Of a stretch of 64,000 nucleotides of DNA, positions 8,284 to 17,504 are shown one piece after another. A program made the position numbers and the translations under genes. The stretch is taken from positions 279,244-343,243 of the forward strand of contig NZ_JAJAGO010000009.1 of NCBI RefSeq assembly GCF_025165795.1. The letters run 5' to 3'. Numbering within the stretch: the stretch's first letter is position 1; each line of letters starts with the position of its first letter. The notes below the pieces were generated by a model. The model was given only the letters and a program-made list of their open reading frames with translations. It had not been told where the DNA came from and made no database searches. The stretch is from Streptomyces gossypii. GTDB lineage: Bacteria > Actinomycetota > Actinomycetes > Streptomycetales > Streptomycetaceae.

Positions 8284-9399
8284 GTGACTGAGATCGAGAT
8301 CGGGCGCGGCAAGCGCGGCCGTAAGGCGTACGCCTTCGACGACATCGCCGTCGTGCCCAGCCGGCGCACCCGCGACCCGAAGGAGGTGTCGATCGCCTGG
8401 CAGATCGACGCCTACCGCTTCGAGTTGCCGTTCCTGGCCGCGCCCATGGACTCGGTCGTCTCCCCGGAGACCGCCATCCGGATCGGCCGCCTCGGCGGCC
8501 TCGGCGTCCTCAACCTCGAGGGCCTGTGGACGCGGTACGAGGACCCGGAGCCGCTGCTCGCGGAGATCGCCGAGCTGAGCGAGGATTCCGCGAACCACCG
8601 GATGCAGGAGATCTACGCCGAGCCGATCAAGGAGGAGCTGATCGGCCGGCGGATCAGGGAGGTCCGCGAATCGGGTGTGGTGACGGCCGCCGCGCTCTCG
8701 CCGCAGCGCACCGCGGAGTTCTCCAAGGCCGTGGTGGACGCGGGTGTCGACCTCTTCGTCATCCGGGGCACCACCGTCTCCGCCGAGCATGTCTCCTCGG
8801 CCGCCGAGCCGCTCAACCTCAAGCAGTTCATCTACGAGCTGGACGTGCCGGTGATCGTCGGCGGCTGTGCCACCTACACGGCGGCGCTGCACCTGATGCG
8901 TACCGGCGCGGCCGGTGTCCTCGTCGGCTTCGGCGGCGGCGCCGCGCACACCACGCGGAACGTTCTGGGCATCCAGGTGCCGATGGCGACGGCCGTCGCG
9001 GACGTCGCCGCCGCCCGCCGGGACTACCTGGACGAGTCGGGCGGCCGCTATGTGCACGTCATCGCCGACGGCGGTGTCGGCTGGTCGGGCGACTTGTCCA
9101 AGGCCATCGCCTGCGGCTCGGACGCCGTGATGATCGGCTCCCCGCTGGCCCGTGCCACGGACGCGCCGGGGCACGGTCACCACTGGGGCATGGAGGCGGT
9201 GCACGAGGACGTACCGCGCGGCAAGCGGATGGACTTGGGCGCGGTCGGTACGACCGAGGAGGTGCTGCTCGGCCCCTCGCACACCCCGGACGGCTCGATG
9301 AACTTCTTCGGTGCCCTGCGCCGTGCGATGGCGACGACCGGCTACTCCGACCTGAAGGAGTTCCAGCGCGTCGAGGTCATGGTCGCCCCCTCCAACTGA
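8284..9399 (+). CDS. guaB3: GuaB3 family IMP dehydrogenase-related protein
   Basis: This 371-residue IMPDH-family TIM barrel has no CBS domains and is typical of the actinobacterial GuaB3 group that follows guaB. The N-terminus (RGKRGRKAYAFDDIAVVPSRRT) and the segment GGCATYTAALHLMRTGAAG are family-specific. At the position of the IMPDH catalytic loop (GPGSICTTR in the upstream guaB) this protein reads GGGAAHTTR, so the nucleophilic Cys is replaced by H222. IMPDH-type activity has been reported for some GuaB3 proteins, so function cannot be inferred from this alone. The GTG start follows GGAAGGG. The gene is 132 bp downstream of guaB on the same strand and probably co-expressed. Confidence 0.93.
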   Translation: MTEIEIGRGKRGRKAYAFDDIAVVPSRRTRDPKEVSIAWQIDAYRFELPFLAAPMDSVVSPETAIRIGRLGGLGVLNLEGLWTRYEDPEPLLAEIAELSEDSANHRMQEIYAEPIKEELIGRRIREVRESGVVTAAALSPQRTAEFSKAVVDAGVDLFVIRGTTVSAEHVSSAAEPLNLKQFIYELDVPVIVGGCATYTAALHLMRTGAAGVLVGFGGGAAHTTRNVLGIQVPMATAVADVAAARRDYLDESGGRYVHVIADGGVGWSGDLSKAIACGSDAVMIGSPLARATDAPGHGHHWGMEAVHEDVPRGKRMDLGAVGTTEEVLLGPSHTPDGSMNFFGALRRAMATTGYSDLKEFQRVEVMVAPSN

Positions 9400-9562
9400 G
9401 CCCTGACGACTGCTCCCGTCCCGCCCGCCGCGCCGTCCTCGCACGGCCGTCCGGGTGGGGCGGGCGCCCCAACGGGTCACGCGGTGTTTCCTCGGCCCCC
9501 TTGCGGGCTACCCAGCGACAGAACCGGCCGTGGTGCCGGCCGTCGTCGAGGAGCAGAGGACC

Positions 9563-11701
9563 ATGGCAGATGAGCAGAACCGTCCGAAGGACGCGAAGCA
9601 GCGTCAGCGCGACGAGCACCGCGCCGCCGACCCCGAGAGCGGTCCGCTGACCACTGATCAGGGTGTCGTCGTCGATCACACAGACGATTCGCTTCAGGCG
9701 GGTGAGCGCGGCCCGACGCTGCTGGAGGACTTCCACTTCCGGGAGAAGATCACCCGCTTCGACCATGAGCGCATTCCCGAGCGGGTGGTGCACGCCCGTG
9801 GCGCGGGGGCGTACGGATACTTCGAGCCCTACGAGTCGTGCTCCCGCTTCACCCGTGCGGCGTTCCTCCAGGATCCGTCCGTACGCACCCCGGTCTTCGT
9901 GCGGTTCTCGACGGTCCAGGGGCCGCGCGGGTCGGCGGACACCGTGCGGGACGTGCGCGGTTTCGCGACGAAGTTCTTCACCTCCGAGGGCAACTACGAC
10001 CTGGTCGGCAACAACTTCCCGGTGTTCTTCATCCAGGACGGCATCAAGTTCCCCGACTTCGTGCACGCGGTGAAGCCCGAGCCGCACAACGAGATCCCCA
10101 CCGGTGCCTCCGCACACGACACCCTGTGGGATTTCGTGTCGCTCCAGCCGGAGACGCTGCACACGATCATGTGGCTGATGTCGGACCGGGCGATCCCGCG
10201 CAGCTTCCGGATGATGCAGGGCTTCGGCGTGCACACCTTCCGTTTCGTGACGGCGGACGGCCACGGGACGTTCGTGAAGTTCCACTGGAAGCCCAAGCTC
10301 GGTGTCCACTCGCTGGTGTGGGACGAGGCGCAGGAGTGCATGGGCCGCGATCCGGACTTCAACCGGCGCGACCTGTGGGACGCGATCGAGTCGGGCGCCT
10401 ACCCGGAGTACGAGCTCGGGGTGCAACTGGTGTCGGAGGAAGACGAGTTCGCCTTCGACTTCGATCTGCTCGACGCGACGAAGATCATTCCGGAGGAGCA
10501 GGTACCCGTCCAGCCCATCGGCCGTATGGTGCTCGACCGCAACCCGGACAATTTCTTCGCCGAAACCGAGCAGATCGCCTTCCACACCGCGAACATCGTG
10601 CCGGGCATCGACTTCACGAACGACCCGCTGCTCCAGGCACGGAACTTCTCCTATCTGGACACGCAGCTCATCCGCCTCGGCGGCCCGAACTTCGCCCAGA
10701 TCCCGGTGAACAGGCCGGTCGCCCCGGTGCGGACGAACCACCGGGACGGCTTCCACCAGTCCGCCATCCATCGGGGCGTCAGCTACACGGAGAACTCGCT
10801 CACCGGTGGCTGCCCGGCGATCGCCGGTGCGGGCGGGGAGGCGTTCAGCCACTACGCGGAGCGCGTCGACGGCGCGAAGATCCGCAAGCGCAGCCCGAGC
10901 TTCGAGGACCACTACAGCCAGGCCGCCCTGTTCTGGAACAGCATGAGCGGCTGGGAGCGGGAGCACATCGTCCAGGCGTTCCGCTTCGAACTGGGCAAGG
11001 TCGCCACGATGAGCGTGCGCGAGCGGGTGGTCGCGGAACTGGCCAACGTGGACGCGGAGCTGACGGCCGCCGTGGCCGCGGGCATCGGAGTGGCGACACC
11101 CCCGGCCGCCGCCGGTGGCGGTGCGGCGGGCGGGGGTGCGTCCAGCGGGCGGGCCGCCTCCCCGGCGCTGAGCCAGGAGAACCTGCCGGGTGACGGCTCC
11201 ATCCGCTTCCGGCAGATCGCGGTGCTGGTCACGGACGGCGTCGACGCCGACCAGATCGGCAGGCTCAAGGCGGCCCTCGGCGGAGACGGAGCCGTCGTCG
11301 AGGCGCTCGCCCCGCAGGACGGCACGGTCACCGCCTCCGACGGCGGCGACATGCCGGTGGACCGTGCCCTGCCGACGGTCGCCTCCGTGCTGTACGACGC
11401 GGTGATCCTGCCGGACGGCCCGGCCGGCGCGCTCGCCTCCGCCGCCGAGGGCGCGGCGCTGCGCTTCGTACGGGACGCCTACCGGCACGGCAAGCCCGTG
11501 GGGGCCCTCGGGTCGGGCGTCGGCACCCTGGCGGAGCTCGAGCCGGGCGTGCGGTTGGCCGCGGACAGCGGCGGCGTGGAGGTGGACCGGGGCGTGATCA
11601 CCGACCGGTCCACGGGCGGTCCGAGCCAGGAATTCCACCGCGCGTTCGCCTCGGCCGTCGCCGCCCACCGCGACCGCAGCCGCCCGTCGCTGCGCGGCTG
11701 A
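9563..11701 (+). CDS. katE: Large-subunit (clade 2, HPII-type) monofunctional catalase
   Basis: This haem catalase dismutates hydrogen peroxide. At 712 residues it is of the large-subunit class. The catalytic His is H77 in RVVHARGAGAYG, the active-site Asn lies in NNFPVFF (N150/N151), and the proximal haem ligand is Y364 in RNFSYLDTQ. After a Gly/Ala-rich linker (about 520-545) comes a flavodoxin/class-I-amidotransferase-like C-terminal domain (from about residue 555, FRQIAVLVTDGVDAD), as in E. coli HPII. ATG 9563 follows GAGGA; the frame is open further upstream to 9455 without conserved residues. The symbol is by family analogy and may differ by species. It ends at a long bidirectional hairpin. 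Confidence 0.93.
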   Translation: MADEQNRPKDAKQRQRDEHRAADPESGPLTTDQGVVVDHTDDSLQAGERGPTLLEDFHFREKITRFDHERIPERVVHARGAGAYGYFEPYESCSRFTRAAFLQDPSVRTPVFVRFSTVQGPRGSADTVRDVRGFATKFFTSEGNYDLVGNNFPVFFIQDGIKFPDFVHAVKPEPHNEIPTGASAHDTLWDFVSLQPETLHTIMWLMSDRAIPRSFRMMQGFGVHTFRFVTADGHGTFVKFHWKPKLGVHSLVWDEAQECMGRDPDFNRRDLWDAIESGAYPEYELGVQLVSEEDEFAFDFDLLDATKIIPEEQVPVQPIGRMVLDRNPDNFFAETEQIAFHTANIVPGIDFTNDPLLQARNFSYLDTQLIRLGGPNFAQIPVNRPVAPVRTNHRDGFHQSAIHRGVSYTENSLTGGCPAIAGAGGEAFSHYAERVDGAKIRKRSPSFEDHYSQAALFWNSMSGWEREHIVQAFRFELGKVATMSVRERVVAELANVDAELTAAVAAGIGVATPPAAAGGGAAGGGASSGRAASPALSQENLPGDGSIRFRQIAVLVTDGVDADQIGRLKAALGGDGAVVEALAPQDGTVTASDGGDMPVDRALPTVASVLYDAVILPDGPAGALASAAEGAALRFVRDAYRHGKPVGALGSGVGTLAELEPGVRLAADSGGVEVDRGVITDRSTGGPSQEFHRAFASAVAAHRDRSRPSLRG

Positions 11702-11741
11702 CACCCGCCACTGACACCCGCGACGGAAACCGTGGCGGAAA

Positions 11742-11784
11742 CCGTGGCGGATTACGGCCGGCTGATGGCCGTGATCCGCCACGG
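11742..11784. terminator. Bidirectional hairpin terminator (catalase / sugar dehydrogenase)
   Basis: An 18-bp stem with a single G-T wobble (arms beginning CCGTGGCGGATTACGGCC) and a 7-nt loop lies exactly between the two convergent genes. Confidence 0.85.
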
Positions 11785-11794
11785 TCCGACCGGC

Positions 11795-13069
11795 CTACAG
11801 CCGGTGGGCCGCCCCGGTGGGGCTCGCGCCGCGGGTGTCCAGCAGGAGCTGCGCCTTGGCGGCCAGGCCCTGGAGGTCGTAGGTGCGGTGGTGCTGGAGC
11901 AGCAGGGTGAGGTCGGCCGCGGCGGCGGCCTCGTAGAGGGAGTCCGCGCGGGGGACGGCGCGGCCCGCCGCCTGCCAGTGCGGCACGTACGGGTCGTGGT
12001 AGCTGAGCTGGGCGCCCAGGTCGCGGAGGCGGGTGGCGATCTCGGCGGCGGGCGCGCCCTCCTGGTCGGCGAGGTCGGCCTTGTAGGTGACCCCGAGGAG
12101 CAGTACGCGGGCGCCGCGCGCCGACTTGCCGTGTTCGTTGAGCAGGGCCGCTGCCCGCTGTGAGACATAGCGCGGCATCCGCGCGTTGACCTCCTGCGCC
12201 AGTTCGACGATGCGGAGCGGGTAGCCGAGGGCGCGGCTCGGATAGGAGAGGTGGTTGGGGTCGATCGGCACGCTGTGGCCGCCGACGCCCGGCCCGGGGC
12301 GGAAGGACTGGAAACCGAAGGGCTTGGTCTCCGCGCAGCGGATGACGTCCCAGATGTCGACCCCGATGTCGTGGCAGAACACGGCCATCTCGTTGACCAG
12401 CGCGATGTTGATCTGCCGGTAGTTGGTCTCCAGGAGCTTCGCCGTCTCCGCCTCGCGCGGCCCGCGCGCCCGTACGACCTTCTCGGTGAGCCGTCCGTAG
12501 AACGCGGCGGCGGCCTCCGTGCAGGCGGGGGTGAGGCCGCCGATGACCTTGGGGATCTGCGCGTAGCCGTGCGAACGGCTGCCAGGATCGAGGCGGCTGG
12601 GCGCGTAGGCGAGATGGAAGTCGCGGCCCGCGCGCAGGCCCGAGCCCTCTTCCAGCACGGTGCGGAGGAATTCTTCGGTGCTGCCCGGGTACACGGTCGA
12701 CTCCAGTACGACGGTGGAGCGGGCGCGCAGGCTGGAGGCGAGCGTGTGGGCGGCGGTGCGTACGGGGCGCAGATCGAGCGTGCGGTCCGGCCCGAGCGGG
12801 GTGTCGACGCAGATGACCACGGTGCGGGCGCGGCCCAGGGACGCCGGGTCGGTGGTGGTGCGGAAGCCGCGGGCCAGCATCCGGCGCAGCCCGGCGGCTT
12901 CGAGCGAGCCGTCGGCTGGCGGGCGGCCCGCGTTGAGGTCGGCGACGGTGCGCGGGTCGGGGTCGTATCCGAGGGTGCCGATGCCTGCGGCGGTGGCCGC
13001 CTGGGCCAGCGGTAGACCCGAATGGCCGAGGCCGATGACGGCGAGATCTGCGGGCATGGTGGCGGGCAT
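11795..13069 (-). CDS. UDP-glucose/GDP-mannose dehydrogenase family protein with Cys-to-Ser active site
   Basis: This 424-residue nucleotide-sugar dehydrogenase has an N-terminal Rossmann domain (VIGLGHSGLPLA, residues 11-22), a central dimerisation domain (LETNYRQINIALVNEMAVF), and a C-terminal UDP-binding domain (VLLLGVTYKADLAD). Such enzymes oxidise a UDP-hexose C6 alcohol to the acid in two NAD+ steps. The catalytic motif, normally GGxCxPxD or GGHCIPID, reads GGHSVPID, with S266 at the nucleophile position. The usual thiohemiacetal chemistry is therefore not possible as drawn. The protein may be an oxidase only to the aldehyde level, use another sugar, or be inactive. Starts at 13069 and 13057 are both possible. 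No sugar biosynthesis genes adjoin it. Confidence 0.88.
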   Translation of the reverse strand: MPATMPADLAVIGLGHSGLPLAQAATAAGIGTLGYDPDPRTVADLNAGRPPADGSLEAAGLRRMLARGFRTTTDPASLGRARTVVICVDTPLGPDRTLDLRPVRTAAHTLASSLRARSTVVLESTVYPGSTEEFLRTVLEEGSGLRAGRDFHLAYAPSRLDPGSRSHGYAQIPKVIGGLTPACTEAAAAFYGRLTEKVVRARGPREAETAKLLETNYRQINIALVNEMAVFCHDIGVDIWDVIRCAETKPFGFQSFRPGPGVGGHSVPIDPNHLSYPSRALGYPLRIVELAQEVNARMPRYVSQRAAALLNEHGKSARGARVLLLGVTYKADLADQEGAPAAEIATRLRDLGAQLSYHDPYVPHWQAAGRAVPRADSLYEAAAAADLTLLLQHHRTYDLQGLAAKAQLLLDTRGASPTGAAHRL

Positions 13070-13398
13070 CCCTTCCCCCGGCTCCCCCGGCGGACGCGGT
13101 GAACGGCGGTCAGTGGTGATCGGTGGCAGTCAATGGCGATCAGGGGTGGTCTGTGGTGGTGAACGGTGGCCAGGGGCGCATGGAAGGGCGCGCCGCGTGG
13201 TGACGTCCGCACTGTCAGGTTAAGCGCCTATATGACAGATACGCGGTATTGATGGCGAAGACGTGCCCGCAACCGGCCAAATTCAGCGGGATGGGGGACC
13301 ATCGTCAGGAGGCGAGCTGCCGGCACAGGGCCCCTCGCACGGCACACGGACCCTTGCGGACAGCCGTCAGGCCAGCTGGACGATCACAGGAGGTAACG
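13070..13398. other. Divergent intergenic region with degenerate short repeats
   Basis: About 330 bp upstream of both glpD and the sugar dehydrogenase. From about 13099 to 13172 it holds loosely repeated GGTGATC/GGTGGCAGTC/GGTGGTC units. A more AT-rich stretch around 13215-13250 (TATATGACAGATACGCGGTATTGATGG) is the likely glpD promoter zone. No gene is evident. Confidence 0.45.
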
Positions 13399-15096
13399 GT
13401 GAGGACAGCGACACTGGGGCCCGAGCAGCGCGCCGGCGCGCTGGCGAGGATGGCCGAGGGCGAACTCGACGTGCTGGTGGTCGGCGCGGGAGTGGTCGGC
13501 GCGGGCACCGCGCTGGACGCCGCGACCCGCGGGCTGACCACCGGCCTCGTCGAGGCGCGTGACTGGGCGTCGGGCACCTCCAGCCGCTCCAGCAAACTCA
13601 TCCACGGCGGGCTGCGCTATCTGGAGATGCTGGACTTCACTCTCGTCCGGGAAGCACTCAAGGAGCGCGGGCTGCTGCTGGAACGGCTCGCCCCCCACCT
13701 GGTGAAGCCGGTGCCGTTCCTCTATCCGCTGCGCCACAAGGGCTGGGAGCGCCTGTACGCGGGTTCGGGCGTGGCGCTCTACGACGCCATGTCGCTCTCC
13801 TCCGGGCACGGGCGCGGGCTGCCCACGCACCGCCATCTGAGCCGCTCGCACGCCCTGCGCGTGGCCCCCTGCCTGAAGCGGAGCGCCCTCGTCGGCGCCC
13901 TCCAGTACTACGACGCGCAGATGGACGACGCGCGCTATGTCGCCACCCTGGTGCGTACGGCCGCCGCGTACGGCACGCATGCGGTGAACCGTGCGCGGGT
14001 GACCGGCTTCCTGCGCGAGGGCGAACGCGTGGTCGGTGCGCGGGTGCGGGATGTGGAGCAGGGCGGCGAGTTCGAGGTGCGGGCCCGTCAGGTGGTCAAC
14101 GCCACCGGCGTGTGGACGGACGACACACAGGGCCTGATCGCCGAGCGCGGCCAGTTCCACGTACGCGCCTCCAAGGGCATCCACCTGGTGGTGCCCAAGG
14201 ACCGCATCCACTCCTCGACAGGGCTGATCCTGCGTACGGAGAAGAGCGTGCTCTTCGTCATCCCCTGGGGACGGCACTGGGTCGTGGGGACCACGGACAC
14301 CGACTGGGACTTGGACAAGGCGCACCCGGCCGCCTCCAGCGCGGACATCGACTATCTCCTCGAACACGTCAACTCGGTGCTCTCGGTGCCGCTCACCCGG
14401 GACGACGTGGAGGGCGTCTACGCCGGTCTGCGCCCGCTGCTGGCGGGCGAGTCGGAGGCCACGAGCAAGCTCTCCCGCGAGCACACCGTCGCCCATCCGG
14501 TGCCGGGACTGGTGGTCATCGCGGGCGGCAAGTACACGACCTACCGCGTGATGGCCAAGGACGCGGTGGACGCGGCCGTACACGGTCTGGACCACCGGGT
14601 CGCCGAATGCTGCACGGAGCAGGTGCCACTGGCCGGGGCGGAGGGCTACCACGCGCTGTGGAACGCGCGGGCCCGCGTCGCGGCCCGCACCGGGCTGCAT
14701 GTCGCACGCGTGGAGCACCTGCTGAACCGGTACGGCTCGCTGACCGAGGAGCTGCTGGAGCTGGTAGCCGCCGACCCGAAGCTCGGCGAACCGCTGCCCG
14801 CGGCCGACGACTACCTCAAGGCCGAGATCGTCTACGCGTGTACGCACGAAGGGGCCCGCCATCTGGATGACGTGCTGACCCGCCGTACGCGTATCTCCAT
14901 CGAGACCTTCGACCGGGGCACGCGCAGCGCGCGCGAGTGCGCGGAGCTGATGGCGGTGGTGCTCGGCTGGGACGCCAGCCAGATGGAGCGGGAGATCGAG
15001 CATTACGAGAAGCGGGTCGAGGCCGAGCGCGAGTCGCAGCGGCAACCGGACGACCTCACGGCGGACGCGGCCCGGTTGGGGGCGCCCGAGATCTAG
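13399..15096 (+). CDS. glpD: FAD-dependent glycerol-3-phosphate dehydrogenase
   Basis: This is the aerobic, membrane-associated quinone-linked oxidation of sn-glycerol-3-phosphate to dihydroxyacetone phosphate. The protein has 565 residues. The FAD dinucleotide-binding motif VLVVGAGVVGAGTALDAA is at residues 25-42, followed by SSRSSKLIHGGLRYLE (substrate/FAD contact), a DAO domain, and the C-terminal GlpD helical domain (about 410-540). GTG 13399 is preceded by AGGAGGT with ideal spacing, which decides it over the open frame from 13249. The TAG stop is part of a CTAG at the boundary of a short inverted-repeat element. No glpF or glpK adjoins, unlike the glpFKD operon also found in streptomycetes. 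Confidence 0.95.
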   Translation: MRTATLGPEQRAGALARMAEGELDVLVVGAGVVGAGTALDAATRGLTTGLVEARDWASGTSSRSSKLIHGGLRYLEMLDFTLVREALKERGLLLERLAPHLVKPVPFLYPLRHKGWERLYAGSGVALYDAMSLSSGHGRGLPTHRHLSRSHALRVAPCLKRSALVGALQYYDAQMDDARYVATLVRTAAAYGTHAVNRARVTGFLREGERVVGARVRDVEQGGEFEVRARQVVNATGVWTDDTQGLIAERGQFHVRASKGIHLVVPKDRIHSSTGLILRTEKSVLFVIPWGRHWVVGTTDTDWDLDKAHPAASSADIDYLLEHVNSVLSVPLTRDDVEGVYAGLRPLLAGESEATSKLSREHTVAHPVPGLVVIAGGKYTTYRVMAKDAVDAAVHGLDHRVAECCTEQVPLAGAEGYHALWNARARVAARTGLHVARVEHLLNRYGSLTEELLELVAADPKLGEPLPAADDYLKAEIVYACTHEGARHLDDVLTRRTRISIETFDRGTRSARECAELMAVVLGWDASQMEREIEHYEKRVEAERESQRQPDDLTADAARLGAPEI

Positions 15097-15171
15097 GACC
15101 TGTCGTTTCGGTCGTGCTGGACGAGGTCGCGTGCCAGACCCCGCGAACCCGGCAAGACCCGAACGACAGGC
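15097..15171. repeat. Short palindromic element (MITE-like) at the glpD stop codon
   Basis: Terminal inverted repeats CCTGTCGTTTCGGTC (15099-15113) and GACCCGAACGACAGG (15156-15170) differ at one position and enclose about 42 bp. The element starts right after CTAG, whose TAG is the glpD stop. I recall very similar roughly 72-bp palindromes dispersed in Streptomyces genomes. It may also act as a transcription terminator. Confidence 0.7.
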
Positions 15172-15329
15172 CGTGGCAACACCTTCCCAACTCCCCCAGT
15201 ACACGGGTTGTCAGAGCGGTAAGCCACAATGAAGGCTCTACTGAGGGCTGAGGGCTCGGCTGCTTGAGAAGCTGTTGTCTCACCCCCACCGGGGTGAGGC
15301 AGCACTTCTGAGGGGATGCAAGGGGATTC

Positions 15330-17264
15330 ATGGGCCAGGACGTTGAGGACGGGCGGCTGGTAGGCGGCCGCTATCGGCTCGAAGGTGTGCTGGGTCGCGG
15401 GGGCATGGGCACCGTGTGGCGCGGGAGGGACGAAACCCTCGGCCGTACGGTGGCGGTGAAGGAGCTGCGCTTCCCGTCGAGCGTCGACGAGGACGAGAAG
15501 CAGCGACTGATCACCCGGACTCTGCGCGAGGCGAAGGCCATCGCGCGCATCCGTAGCGGCAGCGCCATCACCGTCTTCGACGTGGTGGACGAGGACGACC
15601 GGCCGTGGATCGTGATGGAGTTGATCGAGGGCCGCTCGCTGGCCGATCAGATCCGCCAGGACGGTCCGCTGGATCCGAAGCGGGTCGCGGAGGTCGGGCT
15701 CTCCGTTCTCGACGTGCTGCGCGCCGCGCATCACGAGGGGATTCTGCACCGCGATGTGAAGCCCTCCAACGTGCTGTTGGAGGACGAAACCGGCCGGGTG
15801 ATCCTCACGGACTTCGGCATCGCGAAGGTCGAGGGCGATCCGTCGATCACCTCGACCGGCATGCTCGTCGGTGCCCCTTCGTACATCTCGCCGGAGCGGG
15901 CGCGCGGCAAGCCGCCGGGCCCGCCCGCCGATCTGTGGTCGCTGGGCGGCCTGTTGTACGCGGCGGTCGAGGGCCGTCCGCCGTACGACAAGGGTTCGGC
16001 GATCTCCACGCTGACGGCGGTGATGACGGAGCCGCTGCCGCCGCTGGAGCGGGCCGGCGCGCTGAGCGAGGTCATCTTCGGCCTGCTGGAGAAGGACCCG
16101 GACAAGCGGCTCGACGTCGCCGGCGCCCGGGTGCTGCTGGAGATGGCGCTCAACAGCGAGGAGACCACCGGGGTCCAGCCAGGCGGCATGGAGGCGACTC
16201 GTGTGGTGGCGAAGCCGCCCCCACCGGCCGTACCTCCGGCGCCCCCCGGGCAGCCCGGCGAGGGCCGCGGCCGTGACGGTGCGTCCGGCGCGGCGGCGTC
16301 CGGGACGGCCTCCGGCGACCGCCTGCGCGGCGCGCTCCAGTCCGTACGGAACGCCGGGGCCGCGAGCGGCAGCGGAGCAGTCGGGGCGGGCGGCAGCGCC
16401 GGCCCGACCCAGAGCGCGAGCGCTTCCGGGGGATACGGGCCGCCGTCCTCCGGCGGCAGCGGGCGGGGCGGGAAGCCCGCGTTCGGGGATATGGTCTCGC
16501 GCCGCAAACTGGCGGTCGTGGCGGCTGTGGTGGCGGTGCTCGTCGTGCTGGGAATCGTCCTCGCCACGGCTGTCAGCGGTGGTGAGGACGACAAGGCCAC
16601 CGACTCCCAGGGCCAGTCCGGCGGCGACAAGAAGGGCGAGGGCAGTACGGGCGACAAGGGCGCCGACGACGGCAAGGACCCGGCGAAGCCCACCGACGGC
16701 GCGGATGACAAGCCCACCGACGGTACGGACGGCGCGGGCGACGAGCAGAGCGAGGAAGACGACGACGGCGGGGACGACGGGAGCGGGAAGCCCGGTTCCC
16801 CCGAACTGCCGGAGGGGTACGAGAAGGTCACCGACACCCGCTTCCACTTCTCCATGGCGATGCCCGAGGGCTTCGAACGCACCGGCATAGCGGGCAGCAA
16901 CTCGGGTGGCAAGTACGGCCGGTCGGGGGACAGCTACCCGCGCGTCCAGATCGACTTCAACGGCAGCCCGTCGGCGGACGCACTGATGGCCTGGAAGGGC
17001 CTGGAGCCCGCGGTGAAGCGGAGCAGCCCGGGATACCGGAAGATCTTCATGAAGGAGCTGAACTGGCGCGCCTACCCGACCAGCGCCGACTGGGGCTTCG
17101 AGCGGAACGAGAACAACCGGCAGGTGCGGGTCCTCAACCGGGGCTTCAAGGTGAACGACAAGCGCGGCTACGCGATCATGGTGACCTGCGAGGCGGGCAC
17201 GTGGGACGACGACGAGTGCCGCGAGCTGCGTCAGACGGCGTTCAAGACCTTCCGCCCGGAGTGA
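15330..17264 (+). CDS. Membrane-anchored Ser/Thr protein kinase (Hanks type)
   Basis: This is a 644-residue transmembrane kinase. The kinase domain (residues 14-270) has all catalytic elements: GRGGMG loop at 22-27, K44 (VAVKEL), HRDVKPSN with D142, and DFG with D161. A Gly/Ser/Pro-rich juxtamembrane region follows, then one membrane helix (about 392-412, LAVVAAVVAVLVVLGIVL), an acidic Asp/Gly-rich linker, and a folded extracytoplasmic domain (about 490-644) without PASTA repeats. It is the first of three consecutive kinase-like genes. In S. coelicolor the corresponding kinase cluster has been linked to the spore-wall-synthesising complex (MreC/PBP2 phosphorylation); that link is recalled and applied by synteny only. 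Confidence 0.94.
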   Translation: MGQDVEDGRLVGGRYRLEGVLGRGGMGTVWRGRDETLGRTVAVKELRFPSSVDEDEKQRLITRTLREAKAIARIRSGSAITVFDVVDEDDRPWIVMELIEGRSLADQIRQDGPLDPKRVAEVGLSVLDVLRAAHHEGILHRDVKPSNVLLEDETGRVILTDFGIAKVEGDPSITSTGMLVGAPSYISPERARGKPPGPPADLWSLGGLLYAAVEGRPPYDKGSAISTLTAVMTEPLPPLERAGALSEVIFGLLEKDPDKRLDVAGARVLLEMALNSEETTGVQPGGMEATRVVAKPPPPAVPPAPPGQPGEGRGRDGASGAAASGTASGDRLRGALQSVRNAGAASGSGAVGAGGSAGPTQSASASGGYGPPSSGGSGRGGKPAFGDMVSRRKLAVVAAVVAVLVVLGIVLATAVSGGEDDKATDSQGQSGGDKKGEGSTGDKGADDGKDPAKPTDGADDKPTDGTDGAGDEQSEEDDDGGDDGSGKPGSPELPEGYEKVTDTRFHFSMAMPEGFERTGIAGSNSGGKYGRSGDSYPRVQIDFNGSPSADALMAWKGLEPAVKRSSPGYRKIFMKELNWRAYPTSADWGFERNENNRQVRVLNRGFKVNDKRGYAIMVTCEAGTWDDDECRELRQTAFKTFRPE

Positions 17265-17504
17265 CGGCACCCGACAGGCTCTGAGCCCTCGTGGTGTTGG
17301 GATGCTCCTGTGCCGGGAAAGCTGACGGGGCAGGGGAGTTGAACCGGGCGGAGGGAGAGGCGAAGCGGCCGGACGGGCTTGCGCCGTCTTGCGGCGCCGG
17401 GCCGGTTCGGCACGTATCGTGAAAGACCGTAGACCGTACGCATCCGTATCGAGGCGGATCAGGATCAGCTCTGACGGTCTGCTCGCGCGCTGTGGGGAGG
17501 TGTC

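Noticed and set aside
6418..9480. Long minus-strand open frame opposite guaB and guaB3
   Set aside because: Antisense to two certain genes; composition typical of a codon-position shadow.
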